Shown here piece by piece: positions 41,497 through 54,039 of a DNA stretch of 64,000 nt. The notes under the pieces are model-generated. The model was given only the letters and a program-made list of their open reading frames with translations. It searched no databases and was not told the origin of the DNA. A program made the position numbers and the translations under genes. The DNA comes from Kryptolebias marmoratus (taxonomy: Eukaryota; Chordata; Actinopteri; Cyprinodontiformes; Rivulidae), in the NCBI RefSeq assembly GCF_001649575.2, contig NC_051448.1:13590429-13654428 (forward strand), written 5' to 3'. The first letter of the stretch is position 1; the number at the start of each line of letters is the position of its first letter.

Positions 41497-41528
<32 letters not shown>

Positions 41529-41690
41529 TTCGTCTTCCTCTCTAGCTACCGCTTTCATCTCCTCCTCTCTTTTACCTCTCGCACTCTCCGTCTGCAACTT
41601 TCCCTCTTTCCCCATTATCTCCCCTTCCTCTTTTCTCTCCTCCGCCTGCCCTGCGCTTCCCTCGCTCCATCCTTCTCGTAATCGGTTTCT
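41405..41690. repeat. Pyrimidine-rich block with (CTTT)n
   Basis: About 280 bp of C+T-rich plus strand including a (CTTT)7 run at 41497-41526. All three forward frames are open for stretches because of composition; the frames are not genes. Confidence 0.7.
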
Positions 41691-42273
41691 GTGTCACTAT
41701 TCAAGACACCCACACGAATGCAGCATCTCTCCTCAGTCAATCTGTAAATGAATTATAAGCCCACCAATGGTTTTCCATTCGTACACTCTTATATCTTAAT
41801 GGCCCATCTATGCGGGCAATGCTTTTATGAGAACAGAATGTGTGTGTGCGCATGTGTGTGTGTGGTTCAGCCGCTGCATGATAAGTAAGAAGAATTAGGA
41901 AGTACCTTCATTGTACCCAGGGGCTCCTATTTTCTGTGTATTAAGTGCATGTGTGTGTGTGCTCACGGCTGCATGTTTAATGCGTGCCGCTTTTGTTGGG
42001 CTCGTGCAACGAACAAGTTTTGTCTTTTAAGTGTGCGCGCGTGACTGTGTGAGGGAAGAAGTGGAAATGACACCAGATAAACCCACAGATGGACGCCCAG
42101 CGGGCTCAGAAACATTAAGACCACACACACACACACATACAGATTGGTAAGCAGATACTAGTCTCTCCATCTCTCTGAAAAACCACACGGGAGGCGAATG
42201 AAATCAACCACATCATTGGTGGTTGTGTTCATGTGTGTCCTTACAGGAGCAGAGTGTGTGTCTGTGTGTGTGG

Positions 42274-42297
42274 TTTTTTTTTTTTTTTTTTTTTTTT
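42274..42297. repeat. T24 homopolymer
   Basis: Preceded by a short GT run. It may be a decayed retroposon tail, but no body was recognised. Confidence 0.9.
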
Positions 42298-44039
42298 GCT
42301 TAAATGAATCCTATCTTCAGGAGGCTCATGAGCTGAAATTTAACGCCTATGCCCATCAAATTGCAGTTTTAAAACCAAGTAATTCCAGTTTCTCGACACA
42401 AACTGCCCCTTCAGTAGGTTAGGAGACAATAAGAAGAGTGTGGTTTGTTGCATCTGGGTAAGGGCCAAAACTAAATTAACTTTGTGTCCCGGCCCAAATG
42501 GGGGACATAAATAGAACCTGGAGTGTCCAGGCCAACAATGAACTGCCGGCTATTGCTGTCGCCTCATTTAAATAAACTTCATTGTGCTCGCGGCACTCAT
42601 AGGCACCTGGCACTTTATTTCCTCCCGCTTGTCATCGTGAAGCAGAAGACGCGGCCATATTTTAGATGACTGCTATCGCTGAGGCCACGTTGCTTATTGC
42701 CCATTCACAGTGGAGCGGAGTGGAGCCGAGCTGGAGGGGTGCATGCGGACATGAAAGCTCGTCTGTGTGTGTTTCCTGTACAGGAACAGCCGCCGGGCAA
42801 ACTGCACTTCAGCCATTTATGATATTTGAAATCTAGAAGCCTCTTAAGCTTTGCATCTGTGGAGAACCTGATGCTAAGGGTCAGTCAGGCCTCTTTTTTT
42901 TTTTACAAACCCGTTTGCACAAAAGACGATGCGATGTCAGCGAGGGAAATAAAGCCAAAACTTACATTTGAGAACATTTTTTCAATTCTTTAATTAATAA
43001 TCATTTTTTCTTCTTCAATGCTTATTGTAAATTCAGTTCTAGCAACGATAATATTTAGATTCAGACAGATTTACTTCTGTGATAAAAATGAGTCTAAATC
43101 AGTTAAACTACACGTACGTACGATGAATTATGGTTGAGTTCACAGCTACTCACTGTACACTAAATCTGTATTACTGTTGCTAATCAGTCATACAAATCAG
43201 ATGTGAATGACAGAATGAACTTTTAGGACATGTTCAATTTTATGGTTTAGACTAAAGTAAAAAAAAAAATCCGTCCTGGTTTGCTTTGTTGTCAGAATCT
43301 TTAGATGAACACCTTGGGTTTGCTGTAAGGAAAGAGCAGTTTGCCTTTACCAGATAATAAGCAATATACACATCACACCTGAGTTTAGAAGAGCTAATGA
43401 AGCCTGAAATCAAGTCTCAACAGTGGGACATTTGGACATCTTTGGTCAAATCCAAAATCCACTGGCCACTAGAGACCAAACAGTTGAATGGTTTTACCAA
43501 TTACACAGGGCGTGTTTGCTGCTAACATCAGATGTGAAACTGCATCAATAGATGATTATAAACCAATCAAAGATAAAAAAAAACTGATCATTCAAATATA
43601 TTTTTTTAGTACTTTGCTATTCTCTCTCCCAAAACAGTCACATCAATCAATGAATCACACACATTATGAGCTTTGAACTAAAGGATATTCTTTCACTGAA
43701 CTTGAAGTGCCAAAAAGGGTTTTATTAAAGATTTAGAGTGCAACAGGATGTCACATCTGAAACTCCAGTTTATAACTTAACCCCCCAGCTTCTCAAATGT
43801 AGGCAATAGCATATGGGATAGAATTTGATAGACCCAGAATACAGGAAAATCTGACTGCAGAGCTTGATTTGTCCTCTCTGGGCCACCATTTTAACAGAAA
43901 AACACAACACAACACTGTGGAGGGGCAACAATACATATCTGGATAGAAATTGCTATTTTGTTGTGTCTATTGAAACACATTGAGTTATTTATTTTTTATT
44001 TTTTGCACAGCCACAACACAGGCTTACATATTTATACGA

Positions 44040-44710
44040 GACAGAGACCACTGGGCAACCGCTGAGTGACCAATAATTGCCCAGATCTCTCAGTAGTCTG
44101 TAAAACACTCCAAAAAGTTGGTTTTGCAGAAACGCTCCGAATATCCTTGAGCGTCCACGAAGAGACTAATGATTTAAATCCTGCATTTTTAGTGAAGATG
44201 ACTTGGCTTACCCTACAGAGAAGGTTACAGTTTGGTGACTGCAGCCAGCTAATGCAAGAGCTGAGACTGGAGGATTGAGGCGAGCTTCTCCAGCTCCCTG
44301 CACATAAACACGGCCATGGTCGACGGGCTCTTGAAAGGGATCGGCTCTGAAATCACTAAAGCTGACATCAACTGGAGAGAAAGTCCGGAATCGGGACTCA
44401 AGTAACCCTCAGGTGCCTAGCTTGAGGTGACAATTCTGGGCTGAAAATTAACCAAAAATGGAGCGCTCGTTGAGAGACCGCCGAGAGGTCGTTGAAAGAC
44501 TAGAGAGACCATTGAGCCCTCATTGAGAGATTGCTGAGCATTCACTGAAAGGCTGCTACCCTCGCAGGCCGCTGTGACCCGACCGGTTTCAAAACTGAAT
44601 GCAAACCATGGCAACCACAGCGTTGGCTGAAAAATCGCAGGGAAATCATTGGAAGACCCCAGAGAACAGCGAGAGCTCAGTAATCTGTCAGATCTGTTGG
44701 ACACTCAGTG
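44040..44710 (+). repeat. Probable dispersed repeat with degenerate minisatellite core
   Basis: Phrases of the type TTGAGAGAYYGCYGAG recur at 44468-44560 with a spacing near 20-22 bases (CGTTGAGAGACCGCCGAGAG, CGTTGAAAGACTAGAGAGAC, CATTGAGAGATTGCTGAGCA, CACTGAAAGGCTGCT). Related words (CACTGGGCAACCGCTGAGTG, ATTGGAAGACCCCAGAGAAC) flank it. No protein family was recognised. Confidence 0.4.
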
Positions 44711-44999
44711 GTCTCGCCTCTGACGAAAAGGGGGCACAGCTTTATGACTCTGAAAAGTAACTAATAAATTGTATTTGAACAGAATTCAGAATTCCAAATC
44801 AAATAAATGCTACGTCCGTTTTCTCCTTATCAGCTGTTATCACTTTATATTTCTTTACCTTCTTATTTTGAGTTCTTAACACATTTGTAAATCTCTGTGT
44901 GGCACATTTTTTTGGTCCGAGAAGTCTTATCCGGTGTGATCATGTACTGTAGGTTGTTTATAGTTCCTTCTACATTTGAACTCTTCTCCATACAATATT

Positions 45000-45135
45000 T
45001 TTTCATCCCTGTCTTCTTCCCTCTCTCTCTCTCTCCCTCCCTACATTTGCTAATCCAAACATTTTCACCTCTTTCCATCCCTTTCTCAGACCTTGTTTTG
45101 TGAACACTTTCCCTCTTTCCCTTAATCGCTCTTTC
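45000..45135. repeat. Short pyrimidine-rich block
   Basis: CT-rich plus strand around TCCCTCTCTCTCTCTCTCCC. Low complexity. Confidence 0.6.
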
Positions 45136-45299
45136 CTCCATGTATGCCTTTTTTTGCTACACCCTATCTTGCCCTTCAGTGCCTTCTACCCCTCTTTAGT
45201 GCCACATTATCACAACTAGCACATGGGTTTCCACAGCAACACACACAAAGACACACAGAATCTCAAAATCACACGCGGGCAGACTGCACCTTCACCTTT

Positions 45300-45317
45300 A
45301 CACACACACACACACAG
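45300..45317. repeat. (CA)n microsatellite
   Basis: Short run, with a second short CA run at 45380-45393. Confidence 0.9.
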
Positions 45318-45809
45318 ATAGCTACAAGCAGACAGAGGTTTACCAATGTAATCAACGCCACACGTACAAACTTGTTTCAACACACACACACACGCTCAGA
45401 TGTAATCACAGTGAGTGCTGAGAGTGCAGTGCAGAGGTGTGAGAGCTCTCAATGCTTACTGCCTGCCATCAATCATAAAATCCTTTCTGGGGATTGGACA
45501 GCTGACAGTGTCGGCATTACACATCGTCTCCCTTTATATCAATCAATCACGTCGAAGGCCCCGCAAAGGGCCTAAAGATTGCCAAATGATATTGGTCTGC
45601 TTTCATCAAACTTTGTGAGTGATTATACGCCGGATTCAGGGGACAGATTTATTTGGTGGTAATATGTGTTCAGTTCATCGGCTTTTTGTGTCTTTCGGTG
45701 AAAAACGCTGCCTCAGCGCGCATAGGTGCGAGCTGTAAAATAACAGATACGCTTCATGCATGAGGCGAATGGAGAGGCAACAGCAGCTCCCGGGGGGGGG
45801 GGGGGGGGG

Positions 45810-45870
45810 NNNNNNNNNNNNNNNNNNNNNNNNNNNNNNNNNNNNNNNNNNNNNNNNNNNNNNNNNNNNN
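45810..45870. other. Assembly gap, 61 N, between G18 and A17
   Basis: G homopolymer at 45792-45809 on the left and A homopolymer at 45871-45887 on the right. Frames that read through the gap are meaningless. Confidence 0.98.
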
Positions 45871-46019
45871 AAAAAAAAAAAAAAAAAGACTTTGCCATTG
45901 TCTTCTGCAGTCATTATCTGGTTGGTTTTCTTGCGCAAAAGAGGAAGAAAAGTTGTCAAAAAAAGAATTACATACTGCCCAATGCTCACCACCTTACATG
46001 CTTGGAGGATGTGATGGGG

Positions 46020-46288
46020 CCTGACTCACAGCTACTACCGCACCAAATTTTAGCTCAATACTGCAAAATTAATTGCGCCGCAGCCACTTTTGTGTTTGCT
46101 AGGCTTAAGCAGCTGTGGTAGCCATCTTGAATTGGGTTCGCCAAAAGTTAATAAGCTGTAGATGTAAATGAAATGATTACTTTCTGAGAGTTTCATTAAA
46201 ATCTATCCAGTAGGTCATAATATATATACAGAAAACACACATACAGAGAGACAATAACATGATCGGTCAACTTTCAGGGCATGGTGAT
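46020..46288 (-). repeat. FAM-1 dispersed repeat, copy 9
   Basis: On the minus strand: a GTATGTGTG run, GATAGATTTTAATGAAACTC-like block, AGTAATCATTTC, AACCCAATTCAAGATGGCTA, CACAAAAGTGGCTGC, AGTATTGAGCTAAAATTTGG and TGCGGTAGTAGCTG. The 5' end reaches about 46288, where GAAAGTTGACCGATCATG parallels the start of copy 4. Confidence 0.72.
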
Positions 46289-46747
46289 ATTTATGCAGGA
46301 TCTTGCAATTAAACTAATTGAATAAAAAGAGGCATGAGAAATATAATTTCTTCTGTATTTGGAGCTTTTATTTAGAAACTGACCGACTCAAAATCTTCAA
46401 AAACATAACTGAAAAAACATAACCCAGGTACGGTTGTGGGCTATGCTTTCTAAGAATGGGTTTATGTTTGTTTGTCCTTTATGACTTGCATCATTTTAGA
46501 ATCTTGAACCAGCTATTAGCTGATCATTAAGACCTGAGCAGGGCTTGCTCTGAAGCAGATCGCTGCCATCTTATAGCAAATCCAGTCTCAAAGATTTCCC
46601 AACAATTCACGGGAATGTTTTTCTTAAAAAACATTTACATCAAAATTATGTGATTATTCCATCATAATGTAATGACATTCCTGCATGGACTTCTGTGAGA
46701 TGTTTTTAGATTGGCGTTGTTTTAACATTAGCTTGTGAAACCAGTCA

Positions 46748-46875
46748 GAATGAAACTTTATTTCTCCAAACTGAAGCTGCTCAAAGAGCTGTCTGCAACA
46801 GGTAAGATATTGATTGCTCATAATGCTTTTTTAATGCCTCACTTTAAAAGATCTAAACTTATCTTTTTAAGGAAC
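46748..46875 (+). repeat. Second copy of the 23861-23985 repeat arm
   Basis: Shares AAACTGAAGCTGCTCAAAGA, GCTGTCTGCAACAGGTAAGA and CACTTTAAAAGATCTAAACT with 23861-23985, ending TCTTTTTAAGG against CCCTTTAAGG. No left-arm partner was found, so it is a partial copy. Confidence 0.65.
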
Positions 46876-47624
46876 AAATCTAGAAAAGAATAGCTACAAA
46901 AAAGGCAGGGCTAAAGTTTCATCTTGAGTCCTGATGTCCAACAAATCCCATTCCTGGGCATGGCTGTAGTTTTTAGCTTCCGTTTTTGAAGAATACAAGA
47001 AACAGTTGGATCTGATGACGGCATCTTTTTGTGTGTCCGCATGTGCGTTAGTACGAGAGCAGATTAAAAAAACAGAGCTCTGTGTGTCCACGTGAAAGAG
47101 ATGGATGTGGAGCTATAGCAGATGGCAGGTGTGTAAGATAATAAGACCAAATCAATTCATACTGAAAGGGAAAACGAGCAGGGGAGGAGAAACGAGAGGA
47201 GGGCACGGGAGAGGGATGAGCACTGGAGGGAGAAATTATTACAGGTAAGGATAAAAGTGTAATGCCAAGCTCCTTCTGCTCTCATACATCACTCAGGAGC
47301 TGCTCGGCTTCTTAAAGGGATTCAAACCTGAAACAAAACTCTCCTTCATTGGTGCCTTCAGGGGCCAAGTGAGGTGAGGAAAATTCTCTGGATTCGTGTA
47401 GCAGAACAGCAGGACTGCATCTGCATGTCTGTGTGTACGCCAATTTGTGCCTCGCATGACAATGTTTGTTCGTCTGTGTGTGTCTGTGTGTGTGTGTCTG
47501 AGCACAGAGAGCTGAGTTGATATATTTATAGATCAAAATAATGGCTGCTTTTGGAGTAGTGACAGAAGAGCTTGGCAGGCAGCAATGAAAATGTGACCCG
47601 CTGCAGATAAGAAAGCTTTTCATG

Positions 47625-47660
47625 CTAAAAAAAAAAAAAAAAAAAAAGAAGAAGAAGAAG
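47625..47660. repeat. Poly-A followed by (GAA)n
   Basis: A homopolymer of about 20 then GAAGAAGAAGAAG. Low complexity, possibly an old retroposon tail. Confidence 0.85.
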
Positions 47661-49379
47661 AGGCAGAGGCTAACCATTATCAGGCCTGCGAGATAATGTG
47701 CTTAGCTTTCTGTTTTCTGGGACAGAAATGACTAAATGAAAGCGATTTACTTCCACAATATCAAAGTGTTTCATTAATGTAAAAAGGAACTTCGGGGGGC
47801 ACTTTTTATCTGAATCGCGCGCTTTCTTAGGCAGTTAAAGCAGGGACAAAGTTAAACGGTTTAAACGTGATAACAACTTCTGTTTAACTAGCTGTAACGC
47901 TAAATAACGTGTGTCAACTTATTTTCAATGCAAGATCCTTCCTGTGAAACTGCGGGGCTTGACATGTGGACGTTCCTTTAACTAAAGTAAAGTCTGTATC
48001 CCATGGTCTGCGGCCGTCAATAACTAGTTGGAGACACAAAATTGCGAGAAAATACGCAAAATTTCACTCGGAATCATACGGAGTTGGTGCCTATGGCATG
48101 TTTGCATTTGTATAGCTACTAACTGCAAATAAACTGCAACAATCCTGCGAATGAAAGTCAATTTTCAGCCACAAAGTGTATTAAATTAGGTCTTGATATA
48201 TTTGCAATTTCTTTTTTCTTACCAAACAGCCCCAAACACTCCACGGCACCAACAGAGGGCTTGTGTCCATGTCCCTATAGTTAGGAGCTGTTGCAGCAGC
48301 TTGTACACATCAATATACATGTGGTTTTAATGTTCTGGCTGATTGTTGTGTCATTCGAACAGATGTAGAGAAACTATTAGTCAGAAGGGTCTTCACTGGT
48401 AAACGTACTGGCCTCTGTATGTACCAGCAAAAGCATTAGAAACAAATAATTTTAGCTTATTTTGTTTTTCTTGTTTACTTGTTTGTCTCACCTGAGGATC
48501 TTTTTGGCCTAATTATCACAAGTTCACTTGTAACCAAGTAGGCCAAGACTGCACCAGATGTTCCGAGGCCTAACTTGTTTTGGAAGCGTTCTGGCCCAGA
48601 AACATGTGACGTTGATCTCAAACTAGTTGGACAAAAAAAAAAAAAAAGAACAACAACACTTTTTTGTTGCGTAAGCAAAGCTCTGGAAGGTAGCATCAGA
48701 CTGAAAAATGGGCAAGGATGTGTTGTTGATGTGGTTTAAAAATGCAGCATCAGTTTGTAGCTTCACAGTTATCCTGCCAAATCTTCCACAATTCATTCAA
48801 CAAAAATATAAAAAACGTTTATAAAACAACCCCCCCCCCTTCCCAAAAAAATAAATAAATTAATTAAAAAATTACAAAGAAGTAGTGTCTGGTTTGGGCA
48901 TTATCATATTAGGCATGGTGCTATGATATCTAATAACTACAGAAAAAAAAATTGTTCCATCTGTTACTGTTGCTGCACTGAAGTCCAAAGATCTGCCAAA
49001 TATAGCTGAGAAAAAAACAACTTTAATTTATCCTATAATGTAGTTTTTCAAAAATAAATAAGAAACTCTAGATCAGAGCTAATCAACTGGCAGCTCGGCC
49101 CACTGACGAGTTTACTTCAAATAAAACTAGATTCTAAATCAGAAAAAAAACTAGTGAAAGAAGCATTTAATGAATCTGAAATGACATATTTTCATCAGAG
49201 AGGTCATCCTGTTATATAGATGATCTATGACAGGCCCTGCCGATGAGTTCATTTAAAATAAAACTAGATTTTGAATTGTAAATTAAAGTTACATAATGAC
49301 AATAATTGCTAGATGTCCGGTCCCTGAGCTGTTGGCTTGCAGTAACTGTGGCCCCCTGAGCAATTTAGTTGAATAGCTC

Positions 49380-49525
49380 TGCTCTAGATCATCCATTTTT
49401 TTAAACCTGCTTTTTCCTTTCCAGGCCCCCGGGGAAGCTGGTGCCATCTCAAGCAGTCATTGTGGGAGAGAGACACCAAGGACAGGTTGCAAGTCCATCA
49501 CAGGGGCACACAGAGACTTTATCTG
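49380..49525 (+). repeat. Fish interspersed repeat fragment
   Basis: ATCATCCATTTTTTTAAACC, GCTGGTGCCATCTCAAGCAG and CCAAGGACAGGTTGCAAGTC, CATCACAGGGGCACACAGAG. This is a decayed copy of the common fish repeat TCCATTTTCTAAACC...GCTGGTGCCTATC...GACAGGTCGCCAGTC. The piece at 16371 belongs to the distal part of the same family. Confidence 0.65.
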
Positions 49526-51833
49526 GGTCCAGAACCAGACAGTGGTCTACCATTTGGGGACCTCTGGTTTAAATATCTACCCACTTTTAGAGCTGCGTTA
49601 ACCAGATAAGATGGATGCCAACTGTCCTTATTAGAAGTCAACATCAAGCCATGGGTACTAACTTTGGAGACTGCACATCCCTCCTGAAAGGAAACATTCA
49701 GCTCCACCTTTCTGAGCTCTTATGACACCCTGGAGGTCTAAAACAGGCAACCACCAGCTCTAGGTGTGGTGACCATCACCGTCAGACGAAGCTTTGCTCT
49801 GTGTACTGGCTGGCATTTTTAGACAACTAGTAATTAAATTTATGAGGCACCATATTTAGCTTCCTTTAGTCAGAACGGAGTTTTTTACAGAAGTGCAGAG
49901 ACTTCTTCGCTTTTAGTCGAGGAACATGAAAGCACCTCTCCAGAGACAAACGATCCACAGATACTGTTTATGCTAAGCTTAGATGTTTCAGGGAATAAAC
50001 ATTTTTTTTCATATTTAAATTTGTCAGCTTGAATAAGAAAAGTAGGACAGAGTACCTATCATTATGTTGTTTGTAAAACTTATTTTTTACCAATAAAGCT
50101 AAGGGATAATGGATTTCTCAGTGTTATAATTCCCCGCTGCTTTCTGAACTCCGAGGCGATCACCTTCCTGTCATCAACACAAAAACCCACACAAAGGCAG
50201 TTCTTGTCTGAGCTCTATGAAAATGTGTGTGTTGTAGGGTTTTTGAATGAATAACACTAAGTTTGCCAAATCAAATTTGAACAATCAGACGACTACACAC
50301 CGTATAGTCTCTTCTTTAGGATTTTATTCTCACAAATCAAGTCATTTACGGAGCCTTTACTGCTCTGAATTTGTACCAGATTACATCCAAATTCTGTCTG
50401 GGTGTTTAACCGTTTTTGTCAAATGCAGGGAGTGGATAATAGAAAACTGTCCTTGAAAAACTACTAAAATCCTTTAAAGCAAAAACGTGTTTCTAAATTC
50501 TTTGATCCCATAATTTCATTTTTTTTGAATTGCCACTTCTTTATCACAGTGTTCTGTGCTCATTGATGTGTTCTTTTCAAACGTTAAATTGCACTTTTAT
50601 TATCATGTAATTCTTTTTAAAATTAGCGGATGTGTCCTTTAGCTCTGCTCAGGGTTTCTCTCTGAAGGAAAAAAGAAAAACGAAAAGAAAACAAAAAGGA
50701 CTGCACATGTCCTTTTCAATAGTCGGTTTCTCATTAATTTTATCCATTGTAATAATTTATAATATTAAGTCATAAAGTGATATTGGTACGCCTGCCTGTG
50801 GATCTATAAGAGGACAGTTAATAAAAAGAAAACAGTGCCAGTGCATGTGTTCGGCGTACAATATGGTGACGTTCAAGAGAGACGGTTGTAAAAAGGACCG
50901 CTTTGATGGAGGAAAGTCCTGCGATCTTATCACAGAGCTTCCATTTGAAGGAAGGTTGCAAAGAGTAGATGTTTAAAATGGGTTTAATACACAAGCTGAA
51001 CAACTGAAAAAGAAGGTGTGGGAGTGTTGAGACCAATGAGACACGTGTCCCTCTTTTCAACCAAAGCTTTTCTGTGTTCGTTCAACAATAATAGGAGACG
51101 GTTCTAAAAGGGTTCCAGCTAAAGAACAACTTATCCTTGACCCTCCGTCCGGTGTAATGTGGCGTTCTGTAGAGGACCTCGGCGCAGTCAGACGGTTGGA
51201 CAACGCAGATCGGTGTTTGTCTCAAGGAAGCCAATGTCTCGATATCAACACTCTAGTTCATAAAAGCTGGTTTAATTAACAGTTAATGTTTGTGAACGCC
51301 TTCAAAAACTGCATTTCCAACTGCTAAACAATGCTTAGAAATGACTCTGGGAATAGATTCTATCGCAGGACCTATAAACGCCAGCGACTGAACCACCCGA
51401 TGTGTTTATTAACGACGCTGGCGGGGGTGTTACGCGTTCATTTGCGAACTGCATTTGTGAATGGCCACTACTCACTGCAGAACCAGTCGGAAAGAATGAA
51501 GTAACGAGTTTAGTTCTACTGCTGCTTTGGCGCCGCATTAACACTGAGGCTCATTTTTACTTAATTCTTTACTGAAATAAGCTCATTTTGTGCTACACTG
51601 GATTCTGCTGAGAGCAGTTTCTTTGCTTTGGAGGTGCAAGGAGTTGCTGATTCTGTACCTAACGTGTTTTTAAGACCGGAGCGGGTGCTTTATTAGTTAA
51701 AAAAACATCAAGAAATGTTACTAAATTAGACCCAGGATCCAAACTAATACCAGGAATGGTTCAGTGGAAAATAAAACCTAAAAGTAACTATAAATAAGCA
51801 CACTTGTGTGCACTTAAAAGCTTTACTTACAAT

Positions 51834-51985
51834 AGTCATTTTGTCAACTAACTGACCTTAGCAAACACAAAAGTAGCTACAACACAACCACATTTACAGA
51901 TATTGAGCCAAAGGTTGGTGTGGTAGTAGCTGAAAGTCATCCCCAACACATACCCTGAAAGCTAACAGATCTGACTACACCTGTC
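51834..51985 (+). repeat. FAM-1 dispersed repeat, copy 10 (3' half)
   Basis: ACCTTAGCAAACACAAAAGT, CAGATATTGAGCCAAAGGTT, GGTGTGGTAGTAGCTGAAAG and TCATCCCCAACACATACCCT. Truncated at both ends and directly followed by copy 11. Confidence 0.75.
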
Positions 51986-51999
51986 GGAGTCAACCCTCT

Positions 52000-52250
52000 T
52001 TGTTAGCAAAACAGAGATGGGTGGATTTTGATAAGACTCTCAAAAAGCAATGACTGGATGTGCATCTATAATTACTTTACTGTTGGGGTCAACCTGATTC
52101 GAGATGGTCGCCACAGATAATCAGCATTAGCAAAACACAAAGTAGCTGCAATCAGTTCATTTTACAGATACTGAGCTAAGATTTGGTATGGCAGTAACTG
52201 AGAGTCAGCCCTGTCATATCCTCTTGAGTGCTAAAAGGTTGAGCAAGATC
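52000..52250 (+). repeat. FAM-1 dispersed repeat, copy 11
   Basis: TTGTTAGCAAAACAGAGATG, AAGACTCTCAAAAAGCAATG, TGTGCATCTATAATTACTTT, GAGATGGTCGCCACAGATAA, CAGATACTGAGCTAAGATTT and ATGGCAGTAACTGAGAGTCA. Same orientation as copy 10, giving a tandem arrangement. Confidence 0.75.
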
Positions 52251-52714
52251 TTTTTCTTGTTTTTTGGCAATATTCTATTCAAAGAATGCCAATTTCATTT
52301 CTAATAATAACAGCTGTCAATGTCCATCTTTCATTTCGTTTTTCTCCTAATAATGGTTAGTCATTTAGTTTAAAACTAGATGTGGGGGGTGTTTAGCAGC
52401 ATCAAACCTCTCATGGTTCTTTGGGTTTCTTGGTCTCGTTTAGCCTGTTGGTCCTAAATAAAATGATCAAATCTGTAAGTAATGACCAAAGCACATCTCC
52501 AATATAATATAGCTTCCATAATACAAAATATATCTCAGTGTGTTTGTTCCGTTCTTACAGAAAAACATATTAAACAGCCCATTCATGGACGAATCATTTC
52601 TCCATCAGTCCTCTCTTGTTATCGTCTACCCCTCCCTTTGCTTTCTAATTCATATCCCCTGGTCTTTCCCTAATCATTCATACAAATCTCAGTCTCCTTA
52701 TCCCAGTATTGATC

Positions 52715-52736
52715 CACACACACACACGCACACACG
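52715..52736. repeat. (CA)n microsatellite
   Basis: CA run with a GC interruption beside a pyrimidine-rich stretch (52735-52800). Confidence 0.85.
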
Positions 52737-54039
52737 CTCTATCCATTCTCCAATTCTTTCTTCCTTCTCTCCCTTCCCTGCCCCCTTGGATCCTCATCCC
52801 TGGCGAAGGCCCGAACACCTTCCGCAACCTCTGTTGACATTGCATGGAAACACACACACAGGCTGTCCCACAGGATGCAGACCCACAGACATTGTTGTCA
52901 CAACTCCCTGAGCAACTCAAAACGACCTGGGAGGAACTATGCAGAGCAACAAATGAAAGAAATAAAGTCTGAGAAGAGAGCGTGACTGGCAACGATGATA
53001 AAAAGAAAAGGGGGGGGGGGATGGTGGAACAGCTTAAGTGGGAAAGATGGTGAACAGAATGAAAGAGGACATTTACAGGTTTGTAACCAAGTTTATTTTA
53101 CACGACAAAATGATTATCTCAAAAATAAGGATGTTTGCTTCAAAGATAAGTTAGGTTTGTCACTGGTGGGAGGAATGGTTACATTGTTGCTAGAAATGGA
53201 ATTTAATTCCGAAGCAGACGTCGAGAAAAATAGAAAAACAAAGCGATATCACTACTCCCACCTGAAAACCTTGTGATTCATTTATCTTGTTTTCTCAGCC
53301 CCATATACAGTGCTGATAACTCTAAACTCCTGTGTGCCGAGCACATCTCTCTTCCCCTCCCCCCAAAAAACCCCCATTAGATTTAACCAAATATCAGTGG
53401 CATTCGGAGAATATTTTTGTTTTCTCTCCAAATAAGAGGCGTTCATCTTACACTAGTCGTATTGATTTTTCATAATTATGTGTAATGAAGCTCAAGGCGT
53501 TTTTCTTTGCCCATTATAATTCAAGGACTCCTTTGATGTGATGAGATCTAAACGAGAGCGCAGGCGGAATATCAGGATTCGGGGCAACAACAATAGCAAC
53601 AACTGCTTCAACGGGATATAAGTCAGAGTAATAACAGCGTTTCACCTTGAGGGGTACATATTAAAACTGGAAGGAGCAACAAACAAAGAGTCAGCCACGC
53701 GGTTTGAGGTGTAATGAAATAAACAGTGTTTGGCTTTTTCCCCCATCTCCCCGCGCGTGCGAGAATACTGAAGCAACATCGTCGATTCTGCACCTCAGAG
53801 GCTCAGCAGGCCGACGCGCCCCGACGCACAGATCCAGCCCGTGACCACACCTTCATGTCGTCACGTCACTTTCCAGTGAGGCGACTGAATTCAGCAGGTA
53901 AAAGGGCTTTAATGACATTCAGAGTGACATTCTAAAGGTTCTGGTCAACTAAAACAGAATACACCAAGGGAGGTTCATTGTAGTCTGCCTCAAGCAATAC
54001 AGAAGCCTACGACATCTGCGCCTGGGCTCTTTTCACCCG

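Noticed and set aside
41334..41681. Overlapping forward frames of 75-115 residues
   Set aside because: Produced by pyrimidine-rich sequence lacking stop codons; Ser/Leu/Phe-rich with no domain.
44066..44278. 70-residue plus-strand open frame
   Set aside because: Lies in a probable dispersed repeat and has no recognised motif.
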